A DNA stretch of 64,000 bases from Ustilago trichophora (taxonomy: Eukaryota; Basidiomycota; Ustilaginomycetes; Ustilaginales; Ustilaginaceae). Under the pieces are notes generated by a model. It saw only the letters and a program-made list of their open reading frames with translations. It was not told the origin of the DNA and did not search any database. Numbering within the stretch: position 1 is the first letter of the stretch; every line of letters starts with the position of its first letter. The translations under genes and the position numbers were made by a program. The stretch is from NCBI GenBank assembly GCA_900323505.1, contig OOIN01000002.1, positions 248,001-312,000 on the forward strand, given 5' to 3'. Shown here in pieces: positions 1-9,589 of this stretch.

Positions 1-595
1 TTCTCCTGCCGAGTGCAACACCGTTTGTTGTGATTCCGATCTGGTCCAATCCGTGCGGCTTGAGCGCCGCCAGCGAGGACACAATCTGAGGCAAATCGGA
101 ACGGACAGTAGGTTCTCCACCCGTGAGGCGAATCTTGTTCACCCCTTGCGAGACGAAGAGTGAGGCGAGACGCTCAATCTCGGAGGTGCAAAGAAGTTGT
201 GAAGAGGGCGTTAGAGGAACTCCGTCCTCGGGCATGCAGTAGAGACAACGAAGGTTGCATTTCTCTGTGAGCGAGATACGCAGGTAGGTGTGCTGCCGTG
301 AATGGCGATCGCGCAAAATGTGAGAAGAAGGTGGGTCGATGCGCGAGTCAAGTTCAGAGATCCTTTGACGTGCTCGTTGCTGTGTCAGACCTGAGACCAT
401 AGCAATGTTGCTGGAGAGGGATGGATCATATGATGCAGAGATGGTTTCTGGCGTGAGCGGCTTTGCGGAGAGAGAAGAGCAGGAAAGGTGCCGCAGTTGT
501 GCTGTCGACGAGCTTCTTCGTGCTAATACAGCACTCGTGCGATGGCAGGCGAGCGAAACCATTGCGCTCAGCCTGCTCGGTCCAGCAAGCGACAT
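1..595 (-). CDS. Molybdenum cofactor biosynthesis protein MoaA/CNX2-like, mitochondrial (5' part only)
   Basis: Radical SAM GTP 3',8-cyclase of the first molybdopterin step. The frame read from 595 downward runs off the left edge, so only about 198 N-terminal residues are seen. Residues 113-120 read CNLRCLYC, the CxxxCxxC site for the SAM-binding 4Fe-4S cluster, preceded by RISLTEK. Further on come GGEPTVR and a GITTNGVAL stretch, both typical of MoaA. An in-frame stop lies just upstream at about 653-655. The first ATG at 595 gives a basic, Ser/Arg-rich leader of about 45 residues (MSLAGPSRLS..., SAVLARRSSS) that looks like a mitochondrial presequence, in keeping with the mitochondrial site of this step in eukaryotes. 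A later ATG at 400 would remove the leader and is less likely. Family call is secure; the start is probable. Confidence 0.9.
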   Translation of the reverse strand, partial: MSLAGPSRLSAMVSLACHRTSAVLARRSSSTAQLRHLSCSSLSAKPLTPETISASYDPSLSSNIAMVSGLTQQRARQRISELDSRIDPPSSHILRDRHSRQHTYLRISLTEKCNLRCLYCMPEDGVPLTPSSQLLCTSEIERLASLFVSQGVNKIRLTGGEPTVRSDLPQIVSSLAALKPHGLDQIGITTNGVALGRR

Positions 596-1883
596 ATCGA
601 CGGCGCTTGAGGTTTTCTGAAGGAGATAGAGTGAAGAGAGAAGAAAGACAAGCTAGTCTTCTCTTGCCACGCGGAAAGCGAAAGGGTCTGCGCTTTGATC
701 TATGTGCGGAAGTCGGAGAATTTAATCTGGAGTTTGCGTCTTTATCTCGATCTAACAAGTTCAAATCCCTTTCGCCTTTTCGGCCAAGTCCGAGAACTTT
801 GTCGGAGAATGAATTTGCTGCGAAGCGATCTTATCTTTTGTGGCAAGACCCGGTGGTAAAAGCGTCGATGAGGCTTAGGCTTCTTGTGATTGGACGAATC
901 CCTTGCCGACTCCGCAATCTCGGGCGAGCTTGACGCTGTCTGATTGGTTCACAAGCCACGACGTCGCAATCAGTAGCAACGCCACCCCACATTGGCAACG
1001 CTATCTTGTTGCCCAGACTCTGCGTTGCCTTGCATCGGAAGCCAACACGTCCATGCTGGTGTTTAGAGCCTCGCTTTGGCAAATTCTCGCGATTACAGAG
1101 CTGCGTTTGAGACAGGCTGGCTTATCTTGATCCCAAACGACCTTTCCGACAGGGTGTCACTAGGGTCATACAGAAGCTTCCGGTGCATAGGATACCGTTC
1201 AAAGCTAGAGGTTGAGGTACGGAGATTGCACTGAAAGAAGAAAGTTTGAGGGTGGGCAGTCAGCGACACAGGGAGTGCAGCATGTGATTCGTTGTAGATG
1301 TGAAAGACATCAAGCTGGCTGCATTATCTGTGCGTATCGTGCCTATCACGGCTCAATTTCATGCCCCGTCCCACCCACATTGCGGCCAAAGAGATCCGCA
1401 TTACAGTACAGTATTCTGGACCACATGCTTTTTGCTACCCTATCACAAGGACACGGCTAGCACGCTAGCACCCGCATAGCTCGTTGCCGGTACAATCGCT
1501 ATAGAGAGAGGCGGGTAAGACATGTACGCCATTGGCCCGTCGGTTGAATAAGTGAGGCCGCTGCCAACCCTGCTGCCATGACAGATTTGACCGTACAACT
1601 CCCTTCCCCGTGCATTGACAAGCGAGCCGGTACCTGAACTATCAACTGTTGCCTCAACTTGACCCCGTGCCCCCATCCTATATTATACATCCTTTGCCGC
1701 TTCCACCCAACCATCAATCGGCCTCTTTCATCCATTCAAAGGCGTTCACTGTCCGGTATCGCACTACATCAACTCTACACCCACTTACTTTTGCAGAACA
1801 TCAACTCATTTCGACGGCCCGAATCTGCCACACAGCCCCTGATTAGACCCTCTCCCACTCGGACCCACCACTGAATCGTCCGA
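596..1883. other. Intergenic region, divergent promoters of MoaA-like and purine permease genes
   Basis: About 1.3 kb with no supported gene; short open frames here start at random codons and look like no family. It holds one perfect TACAGTACAGTA at 1402-1413, a motif that recurs in the window. A TATA-like stretch (TATATTATA) near 1679-1687 could be the promoter of the permease gene starting at 1884. Confidence 0.6.
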
Positions 1884-3728
1884 ATGGAACCCACAAGCCC
1901 CACTGACGACGATTCCAAATTCTACGGCACAATGTCTTCCAAATTTGCAACCGTGACTACGCAGCCCTTTGCTCACCCTGCGCCCGAGCCTTCGCCTCCT
2001 CACCATCTCACCTCAGATATGCCGCCCTCCTCGACGTCTTGGACGCGCAATCCACGAGCACACGCTCGCCAGCTCTGCCAGAAGTTTGGCACTCGTCAAG
2101 GTTGGCTCGGCGACTACAATTTTGGCGCGCTTTGCTTGCCCCGCCTCTTTCCCTGGAAGCCAGACTCGAAACTAAACGGTGGTGCAGCAGAGTCACCTTT
2201 CTACGGCATCCACGACGATCTTCCATTAGCCGTTGCGGCTATCGCGGGCTTCCAACATTCACTGGCCATGCTCGGCGGCCTGATTACTCCTCCCATGATC
2301 ATTGCATCCGCATTGAACCTTTCCGGCGAAACATCAGCGTATCTCATCAGTGCGAGTTTGATCACTTCCGGATTGATCTCTGCAGTACAGCAAAGCGCGA
2401 TTCCACTTCCTTGGCTAGGTGGCAGACAGCTGGGTACAGGATTGCTCAGCGTGGTAGGAACAAGTTTCACTACGCTCTCGGTGACTACCAGTATCTTTAA
2501 CAACCTCTACCAGGAAGGAGTATGCCCTTTGAACCCCGATGGCAGTAGAGCGCCATGCCCCGACGCCTACGGCTACCTCCTCGGTACAGCAGCCGTATGC
2601 GCTTTGCTTGAAGTCGCACTCTCCTTCCTACCGCCCAGGATCCTCAAGCGCATGTTCCCACCCATCATCACCGGCACGGTAGTCGCTTTTATCGGCATCA
2701 AACTCATTGGCGAGTCTGCAATCCCCTCTTTTGGTGGCGGTTCTTCTTGTCATGGTACCAACACTCTCTGCATGGGTACTGACCATCGGGCCTATCTCTG
2801 GGGCGATGCGCACTACCTCGGTCTTGGATTCTTGGCATTCATGACCGTGGTTCTCGTCGAGATTTTTGGCAGCCCTGCAATGCGCAACGCGTCCATCGCC
2901 ATCGGTCTACTATTCCCACTCGTCATCGCCGGACCACTCGGATACATGTCTTCTGCACCAATCGACTCTGCCCGACCCATCACATTCTTGTGGGTCGAGA
3001 CGTTTAAGCTCCGCGTATACGGTCCCGCTGTTCTTCCGCTACTGGCAGTGTACATCTCGCTCATGATGGAGTGCATCGGAGATATTACAGCTACATCGGA
3101 GGTGTCGAGGGTCGAAGTGGACGGGTTGGCTTACGATCGACGCATCAGTGGAGGTGTACTGGTCGACGGTCTTGCCGGTGTATTCTCGGCACTGTTCACC
3201 GTTCCCCCACTCTCGGTGTTTGCGCAGAACAATGGCGTAATCGCCATCACCAAATGCGCCAACATTCAAGCCGGTCGCTGGTGCAGTTTCTGGCTGATCC
3301 TGTTTGGCATCATTGGCAAGCTTGCTGGATGCGTTCGAGCCATCCCACAGCCAGTCCTCGGTGGAGTGCTTTTGGTGCTCTTTGGCTCGATCGCAGTATC
3401 GGGTATCAAAGTGTTGCAGAACGTCATTTTTACGAGGAGGAATAGGTTTATCCTGGCTATCAGCTTTGGATTTGGATTCGGGACGTTGCTGGCAGATGAC
3501 CTTTTCAGCAACCTTTTCACGTACAAGGGTGGCAACAAGGCGCTGTCAGGATTCTTGGATAGTATCTTGATCGTGATTTCGACACCGTTCTTGATCAGCG
3601 CACTGGTAGGAATGATCGCCAATGCGGTGCTGCCGATGGATGAGGAGGATAGGAGGATCCAGAGGTTTGGTTCGAACTCGCCAGAGTCTCAGATGCAGTC
3701 ATCGACAGATGAGAAGATGGCAGCATGA
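1884..3728 (+). CDS. Purine/urate permease, NAT/NCS2 family (UapA/UapC-like)
   Basis: Single-exon 614-residue plasma-membrane transporter, close to the usual 570-600 residues of fungal UapA/UapC xanthine-uric acid permeases. The NAT signature, Q-N-x-G-x4-T-[RKG], is present as QNNGVIAITK at residues 448-457. The conserved QH pair of the first membrane helix is at residues 124-125 (AGFQHSLAML). About 12-14 hydrophobic segments follow a hydrophilic N-terminus of some 100 residues; the C-terminal tail is charged (MDEEDRRIQRF...). By family it co-transports purines such as xanthine or uric acid with protons. Which purine is moved cannot be told by eye. The first ATG after upstream stops is used. 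It converges with the small GPI-type gene, leaving about 165 bp between them. Confidence 0.93.
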   Translation: MEPTSPTDDDSKFYGTMSSKFATVTTQPFAHPAPEPSPPHHLTSDMPPSSTSWTRNPRAHARQLCQKFGTRQGWLGDYNFGALCLPRLFPWKPDSKLNGGAAESPFYGIHDDLPLAVAAIAGFQHSLAMLGGLITPPMIIASALNLSGETSAYLISASLITSGLISAVQQSAIPLPWLGGRQLGTGLLSVVGTSFTTLSVTTSIFNNLYQEGVCPLNPDGSRAPCPDAYGYLLGTAAVCALLEVALSFLPPRILKRMFPPIITGTVVAFIGIKLIGESAIPSFGGGSSCHGTNTLCMGTDHRAYLWGDAHYLGLGFLAFMTVVLVEIFGSPAMRNASIAIGLLFPLVIAGPLGYMSSAPIDSARPITFLWVETFKLRVYGPAVLPLLAVYISLMMECIGDITATSEVSRVEVDGLAYDRRISGGVLVDGLAGVFSALFTVPPLSVFAQNNGVIAITKCANIQAGRWCSFWLILFGIIGKLAGCVRAIPQPVLGGVLLVLFGSIAVSGIKVLQNVIFTRRNRFILAISFGFGFGTLLADDLFSNLFTYKGGNKALSGFLDSILIVISTPFLISALVGMIANAVLPMDEEDRRIQRFGSNSPESQMQSSTDEKMAA

Positions 3729-3894
3729 TGGAATTTTTATTACAACATTATTTATCCTGTACATTAGCCAGCTCTTTTATACTCGCAATCAGTCTAGTTT
3801 CAGCTTCACATGATCAACAGAGCGAGCGTACTTTCGATGTGAGAAAAAAGTGTCATATTCTAGCATAGGACATTGGTATCATTGTAACTTAAGC

Positions 3895-4510
3895 TTAAAG
3901 AACGAGGGTTCCAGCAATAGCACTGCCAAGCAAGACAGTGAAAGCGGCGACAAGAGCGCTGATGGGAGCGCCGTGGATCGAGGCAGCAGCGTTACCTGCA
4001 GCACGAGAGGTAGCGCTTGCGGCGCCACTAGTGGCAGAGCCAGCAGCACCAGAGACGGCTGAAGAAGCGCCGGTGGCTACGCTACCAGCACCCGAAGTGG
4101 CTTTCGAAGCGACACTGGTGGCACCTGTAGCGATACTAGTGGCAACGCTGGCTGCGCCTGAGGTGGCAGTGGAGAAAGCACCTCCTGCGCCAGAGGTGAC
4201 GGTGGTGAAGGCACCTGCGGCGCCTGAGGTGACGTCGCCAAAGACAGAGGTGGCACCCGAGGCGATGGTTTGGCCGACACCGCCGACTGCGCTGGTGAGA
4301 TCGCTGAGGACTGCGGTGTAGCAAAACAAGATAGATGTTGGACAAGAAGAAGGATGATAACGGTGATGATGATGATCAGTAGTCTGATGGCCGAACAGAG
4401 CAAGAGCTGTGGATGGTCGTAAAGGTAAACTTACACTGAGCTTGAGTACCGGCAACGAGGACGGCCAGGAGAAGAGCCTGGAAGAAGATGGTCGACTTGG
4501 TGAGCTGCAT
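3895..4510 (-). CDS. Small secreted Ala/Ser/Gly/Thr-repeat protein, probably GPI-anchored
   Basis: Two exons, 4510-4435 and 4310-3895, with a GTAAGT donor at 4434 and a CAG acceptor ending at 4311; joining keeps the frame (...GTQAQ|FLSDLTSAV). The 163-residue product starts with a clear signal peptide (MQLTKSTIFFQALLLAVLVA). The middle is made almost only of Ala, Ser, Gly, Thr and Val in repeated units of the kind TSGAxSVAT. It ends in a hydrophobic tail (SALVAAFTVLLGSAIAGTLVL region) after small residues, as expected of a GPI-anchoring signal. A longer frame reading through the intron lacks the signal peptide and is rejected. No enzymatic domain is visible; a cell-wall or surface role is inferred from composition. 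Orthologous function unknown. Confidence 0.75.
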
Positions 4511-5739
4511 TGTGATGAGTTGTGCTGTGTCGGTGATGTAGATCGAATGAGGAGGAGGGGGATAGAAAATAAATGTTGATCACAGTGGTGGTAGGGTTGC
4601 GGCAAGGGTGTATATATGCCATCCGGGCCGTCCAACTCGAAAAGGTGACGGAAAGGCGGTAGCGATAGAATCACACCCCCCTAGCAAGCGAGCAAGCGAG
4701 CACAAACATCCGTTCTCCCTGTACACTGACACCATCAGGCGACTTTTTTTATTTTTCAGTTTTCATAGACTCACCTGCAGAGCGGCTAATCTGGCGTAAC
4801 CGTAAATAGACTCTCTCCGAAGGCGTCCCATCCGAAGGCGATCCAGCACTGCCAAGCGAGCAGAGTGGAGGGCTGTACTGTAGTGTACGTAGGAGTCAAC
4901 ATTTTCCGACACACCTCTCCACGAAGAGAGAGAGGGCAATAGAGTGGGTTGTCGCCAAGATAGCGACAAGGCCGTGCCAGAGCCCGTGTGTGCTGCAATG
5001 CACTGCTGCAGAAAACAGAAAGGGCGATGTCAGACAGTGCAGTGGCAAAGCGAAAGGAGTTGGAATGATGTCGTCATATTTGCATTTCGGCGTTCCTGTT
5101 GCGGAGTGTCGAAAAATAACAGTATTCCGCCTTTGGAAGGCTGTTTCATTTGTCGGATCCGAACTCTACGGTGCTGTGCCTTTATACCTCCATCAACTCC
5201 CCTTCCCTCATGAACAACTCCAAGATGAGCTCAAGCGATTGCCATGAAGAGGCTTCTCGCCAATCATCATTTGAATCGCAATGATGCTCCCTCGCTACCA
5301 TGCAAACATACCATATTCCAAACCACTCCGATAGCGAGCCGCAACTGCCAGATAGAAATTTCGCTCGCCCCTCTCGGTCTTTGTGAACTTGCTCTCCATA
5401 GGACCACTGCTTTTGGATCCGAATAGCTTCACTATATGCTGTGCTGTGCATGGCTCACCCCCTCGTGTAAGAGGAGCATATGGTTGTGAGGGTGGTGCAA
5501 GGCTGTGTCTGTCGGCTCACCAGATGCGCGGGAGTTCCGGCGAAAAGGTGTTAGGCCGCCGAGTATTTATATCGGGGCCATCGGGCAAGCGCCCCGCATT
5601 CTGCGATTTCACGCGGGCGGGCCAACCGCAACCCCACAGAGACGAGACGACATCATCACGGCCGCCTCTCCTGTCTTCTCCACAAACTACCTCATCTACC
5701 TAGGGAATCGGAGGTCTGCTCTGCTCCGCTCTGCCCAAG
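4511..5739. other. Intergenic region between divergent genes
   Basis: About 1.2 kb without a supported gene. It holds the TATA box at 4610-4619 (minus), a TATTTATATC element at 5564-5573 (plus, about 170 nt before the next ATG), a GCAAGCGA direct repeat near 4683-4700, and a degenerate GTACTGTA/GTGTAC cluster at 4875-4890. Confidence 0.6.
4610..4619 (-). promoter_or_regulatory. TATA box of the repeat GPI-protein gene
   Basis: The minus strand reads GGCATATATA about 100 nt upstream of the ATG at 4510, a typical fungal distance. Assigned by consensus only. Confidence 0.5.
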
Positions 5740-7305
5740 ATGGCATCTCCACTCTCAGCATCGCAAACGACACCATCTCGCAGCCCCGTGCCACGAAACC
5801 TAGTCGAATTGCGCACCTTTCTCTCGGACCCACCCATCTCCCCACACGCCCGTGTTCCAAGTCGAGCATTCGCCCTAGGCTACTCTTCCAATGTCATTCT
5901 CGACGGCCTACTCCCCCTGGCTTTACGCAAGAAATCTCCATCGGACGCTCTGCGAGCTTTCATCTCGCTCAAATCCCTCCAATCGGGAAGCGTACTTGCG
6001 CTCTTCTCAGCCCTTTACCGTGTGCTTTTGACCCGGTTGACCACTCTTCGGCTCAATCTGTTGGCAAAATCGTGGAAAAAGGACAGCCTGGACTATGCAA
6101 AGGCTCGGGACAGAATTCGAGCGCGTCTCGTAAATATGTTGGATTCCGTAGCGCTGGTCCCTTTCACAGCGAGCTTGGCGGCCAGTGCTGTGCTTGCCGT
6201 CTTCCCAATTCCTTCGTTACGACGCAGCATGGCGCTGTGGTTGAGCACGAAAGCGGTGGAAAACCTATACGTTCATCTGCGGACCGTCAAGAGTAGATCG
6301 GTGGCTTGGGTTCCAGATTGGATCGGAGGCGCATTCTTTTACGCCCTTGCCAATGGACAGCTGTTGTGGACTTTCTTGTTTGAACCTTCGTGCTTCCCTA
6401 GTTCGTACGGAAAGGTTATTCTGGCTAGAAGTACGAGCTACATCCCTCCTCGTCCTGCGGGTTTGCCCACATCCATCCCTTGGCCAGCACCGAGAGATAT
6501 CGCAGATACAATCGCAACTCTTTCCACGCCTACAAAGACTTCGGCGGCGTACCCTGCATTCAAGGCTCCCGTACTCTCCGCTCTTTCCCCGTCCAAGTAT
6601 CCTACAACCAAGTATCCCATCATCAACCCTGTGTTGGATTATGCACCTGTACATCCGGCCCACTCGAGGCTACTATGTGCGATCTTGCATCCAACCGAGC
6701 CCTCATGCTCCCGTAACTTCCTCTCCTTCTTCATGCGTGAATGGCAAGCAAGTGCCAAATTCGTCGCCGTCTTCACCGCTCTCACCCAACTTATCTCCTA
6801 TAAACGCATCCTAAACGATCCCGAAACGGCACTCTTCAAATTCTTCCTCGCCGTTGCTCAAGGCGCAACCGTCATCTCGGGTTCCATCGGAACCGCTTGG
6901 GGTCTAACTTGCTTCTTCCAACATTATCTCCCCAAAACCCTCCTCCCAACAAGTCGTTACTTTTTAAACGGTTTCTTCAGCAGTGTATTCATCCTCGCTG
7001 TACCCAAAAATAGAAGAGCACAGCTGGGTAGCTATGTGACAAGGCAAAGTCTAGATGCAACTTACGCTGTCGCTAAAAGAAGACGTTGGCTCAAAAGCGT
7101 CAAACACGCTGATACCATGTTGCTCGCACTTGGCATTGCAACCCTCACCGCAATCTACGAAACCAAACCAAAGGCCGTCGAGAGTAGCATTCGCAAGCTC
7201 GTCTGGGTCTTGTTGGGCAATTCGGCCGCTGTAGATGCTGAGAAACAGGCTCAGCTGCAGGGCAACAAGTCCGAGACTTTGGTCGAGGAGAAAAAGTCTC
7301 AGTGA
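5740..7305 (+). CDS. TMEM135-like multi-pass membrane protein
   Basis: Single-exon protein of 521 residues with several hydrophobic segments spread over its length (around residues 150-175, 205-225, 340-365, 375-400, 415-430 and 470-485). The central piece HPTEPSCSRNFLSFFMREW followed by a membrane segment resembles the Cys-rich part of the TMEM135/PMP52 family, whose animal members act on mitochondria, peroxisomes and lipid handling. A Tim17-like segment (GSIGTAWGLTCFF) follows. The C-terminus is charged (SETLVEEKKSQ). The start is the first ATG after the leader. The family call rests on pattern only, so role and location are inferred. It converges on the PAL gene with about 110 bp between stop codons. 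Confidence 0.65.
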   Translation: MASPLSASQTTPSRSPVPRNLVELRTFLSDPPISPHARVPSRAFALGYSSNVILDGLLPLALRKKSPSDALRAFISLKSLQSGSVLALFSALYRVLLTRLTTLRLNLLAKSWKKDSLDYAKARDRIRARLVNMLDSVALVPFTASLAASAVLAVFPIPSLRRSMALWLSTKAVENLYVHLRTVKSRSVAWVPDWIGGAFFYALANGQLLWTFLFEPSCFPSSYGKVILARSTSYIPPRPAGLPTSIPWPAPRDIADTIATLSTPTKTSAAYPAFKAPVLSALSPSKYPTTKYPIINPVLDYAPVHPAHSRLLCAILHPTEPSCSRNFLSFFMREWQASAKFVAVFTALTQLISYKRILNDPETALFKFFLAVAQGATVISGSIGTAWGLTCFFQHYLPKTLLPTSRYFLNGFFSSVFILAVPKNRRAQLGSYVTRQSLDATYAVAKRRRWLKSVKHADTMLLALGIATLTAIYETKPKAVESSIRKLVWVLLGNSAAVDAEKQAQLQGNKSETLVEEKKSQ

Positions 7306-7414
7306 TCATCCACTTGTACAATTCACTATTCGCAATCAGACACCATCTTTTCTGGTAATATGGAAAAGCACAACAACAGATCTATCTCTGATTAAATGTA
7401 AACCCTATCCAAAA

Positions 7415-9589
7415 CTAAAGATCCTTTTCGAGCTCACTAAGCATGTTGTACAGCTCTCCATCCCTAATACTGGCGTAGATGACCGACACGTAACCACCGG
7501 TGGTGTTCCACTGCTCGAACTCGCCCTTGAACTCGTTGAGGTTTTCCTTGCCGTGCATCGGGACGCCAAGGGTCTTCCTGACAAACTCATAGGCGCGCTT
7601 GGTCTTGCCGAGCAGATGGCTGGCGTGGCAGGCGTAGGGGTTGTCGAGAAACTCGACGGTTACATCGCGGTAGATCTTTTCGGTGTCGGCGACACCAGCG
7701 GCGCGCCACTTGACAATGTTTCTGAGCGGATCGGCTCCACCACCGCTGGGAAGCTCCGAGAAGTACTTGACTAGGACCGAAGAAGCGTCCTGATAGGTCT
7801 CGACCAGACGGTCGCGGAGATCCTTGGAGGAGGTCTCATCAAGACGCTTGCTCATGCTCTTGAGCACGAGAACAGCGATTTCCTGCTGCTTGGCGTCGTC
7901 CATCCACTCGCCAAAGTGGTGGTGAAGCGAAGCGAGGATGAGGGCAGGGAGTTGCTCGGCAACCTTGTGCTGAAGAGCTCGGATGTCGAGAGCCTGGCAG
8001 AGGAGATAGAGCGACCAAGCCTGGATCATGGAAAGACACTCGACGGCCTGGAGCGTCTGCCTACCGCTGATGAGGGCGAGCGAGTTGATCGCCTGATTGG
8101 CCATCTCTGCGCTCTGGACGTGGGTCGAGACGGGATTACCGAGGAACATAAGCTCCGAGGTGACACTGGCAAGGGCAATGTCGATACCTTTGGCGTGGAA
8201 GTTGAGCGAAAGATCCGGGGTGGACGCCAAGTTGGCGGGAAGACCACGGTTCATGGCGGGGTTGACAAGCTCGGTCATCTGCTGGAAGGTCATCTTGCCC
8301 ATGGCGCAGAGAGCGAGGCGAATCTTCTCGACGGCGTTAGTCATGGCCATGGCCTGGAAGTTACCACCGTGGTGGATACGGCCATCGCCATCGTAAGGGT
8401 CGATCATGGGGTTGTCGGTGGTACTGTTGATCTCGATGTCGACCGAGCGCTTGGCGTTCTCAATGTCCTCGAGACCAGGTCCGACCCACTGCGAGGCAGT
8501 TCGGAGCGTGTATCGATCCTGTCGGAGAGTACCGTTGTCTTCGGAGAAGAGGACGTGCTTCTCGTTCTCGAGGTGCTCGGCGAGTTTCGAGCCGTTGAGG
8601 AGAGCTCGGATGAATTTGGCGCTCTTGATCTGACCAGGGTGAGGACGAGCAATCTCGTGAATGAAGGGAGCAAAGCTCGCATCGGTACCCTTGAGCGCCT
8701 CGACAGCCATAGCAGTAGTCAGCTGGGTAAGTGCAGCCAATTTCTCTGCCTCGTAAGTGGCCAATCCAGCAACCGAGGCCGAGAAGGCGGTACCGTTGAG
8801 CAGACCGAGCGCCTCCTTGGGCTCGTACTGAACAGGTTCAATGTTGTGCATGCGGCAAGCCTCATCGGCAGTGACCTTGACACGCTGACCGCTCTTGTCG
8901 GTGACCCAGCAGTAGATGCCCCTCTGACCAGCAAGAGCACCGGCGACATAGGAAAGCGGGCTCAAATCACCACTGGCCGAGATACTTGACCTGACGGGCA
9001 CAACAGGGGTGACATTGTTCTGAAGGAAGAGCTTCTGCATCTTGTCCAACACCTCCCATCGCACACCGCTGTGGCCACGCATGAGCGAGCTGAGTCTGAC
9101 GACGATGGCACCCCTGACCCACGCCTCGGGCATGATCAAGGACGACTCGGTGTCGGTCAATGGCAATGCAAAGGGGGCCGAGCTGGGCTCTCCGGTGGGG
9201 AAAGTTGAAGGGACGGGCAGGACACCGCATTGCTGCATCTGGAGCAAAGCAAGCTGAAGCGCACGTGTGTTGGCAGTCCTCGAGTCGGCCGAACCGCCAA
9301 AGCCAGTGTTGATGCCGTAGATCGACTCTCCACGATCAAGCTTGGCAATGAGCGACTGGACCGAGTCGTCGATGCGCTTGCGTGTAGCGGGGGAAGGGTC
9401 GAGGACGGGAATGTGGCCGTATCGTGCAGAGGCGACGAGGCCCTGGATCTTGAGGTTGTTGCCATCGATGACGACCTGTTCGGTGCGGAAGGACGAGGCT
9501 TTGCGAAGCTTGGTGTCGGAAGGCTGGACCAGGAGACCTGGACGAGTTGATGCCTCGACGGCGGGAAGCACGTCTGCTGTGGGAGCCAT
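7415..9589 (-). CDS. PAL1: Phenylalanine ammonia-lyase
   Basis: Single-exon 724-residue enzyme of the aromatic amino acid lyase (MIO) family, full length for a fungal PAL. It removes ammonia from L-phenylalanine to give trans-cinnamate in the cytosol. The MIO cofactor forms from A205-S206-G207 inside SISASGDLSPLSY. YGINTGFGGSADSRT, GLLNGTAFSASVA and NPAMNRGLPANL are all conserved active-site stretches. The substrate-choice pair, His-Gln in red-yeast PAL/TAL and Phe-Leu in plant PAL, is Met118-Gln119 here (LLQMQQCGV). A TATA element lies about 155 nt upstream. No pathway neighbours are seen, so the role (nitrogen from phenylalanine, or an aromatic signal) cannot be read from context. Confidence 0.97.
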   Translation of the reverse strand: MAPTADVLPAVEASTRPGLLVQPSDTKLRKASSFRTEQVVIDGNNLKIQGLVASARYGHIPVLDPSPATRKRIDDSVQSLIAKLDRGESIYGINTGFGGSADSRTANTRALQLALLQMQQCGVLPVPSTFPTGEPSSAPFALPLTDTESSLIMPEAWVRGAIVVRLSSLMRGHSGVRWEVLDKMQKLFLQNNVTPVVPVRSSISASGDLSPLSYVAGALAGQRGIYCWVTDKSGQRVKVTADEACRMHNIEPVQYEPKEALGLLNGTAFSASVAGLATYEAEKLAALTQLTTAMAVEALKGTDASFAPFIHEIARPHPGQIKSAKFIRALLNGSKLAEHLENEKHVLFSEDNGTLRQDRYTLRTASQWVGPGLEDIENAKRSVDIEINSTTDNPMIDPYDGDGRIHHGGNFQAMAMTNAVEKIRLALCAMGKMTFQQMTELVNPAMNRGLPANLASTPDLSLNFHAKGIDIALASVTSELMFLGNPVSTHVQSAEMANQAINSLALISGRQTLQAVECLSMIQAWSLYLLCQALDIRALQHKVAEQLPALILASLHHHFGEWMDDAKQQEIAVLVLKSMSKRLDETSSKDLRDRLVETYQDASSVLVKYFSELPSGGGADPLRNIVKWRAAGVADTEKIYRDVTVEFLDNPYACHASHLLGKTKRAYEFVRKTLGVPMHGKENLNEFKGEFEQWNTTGGYVSVIYASIRDGELYNMLSELEKDL

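Noticed and set aside
7916..8989. 357-codon open frame on the plus strand
   Set aside because: Antisense shadow of the PAL gene; Glu/Val/Gly-rich mirror composition.
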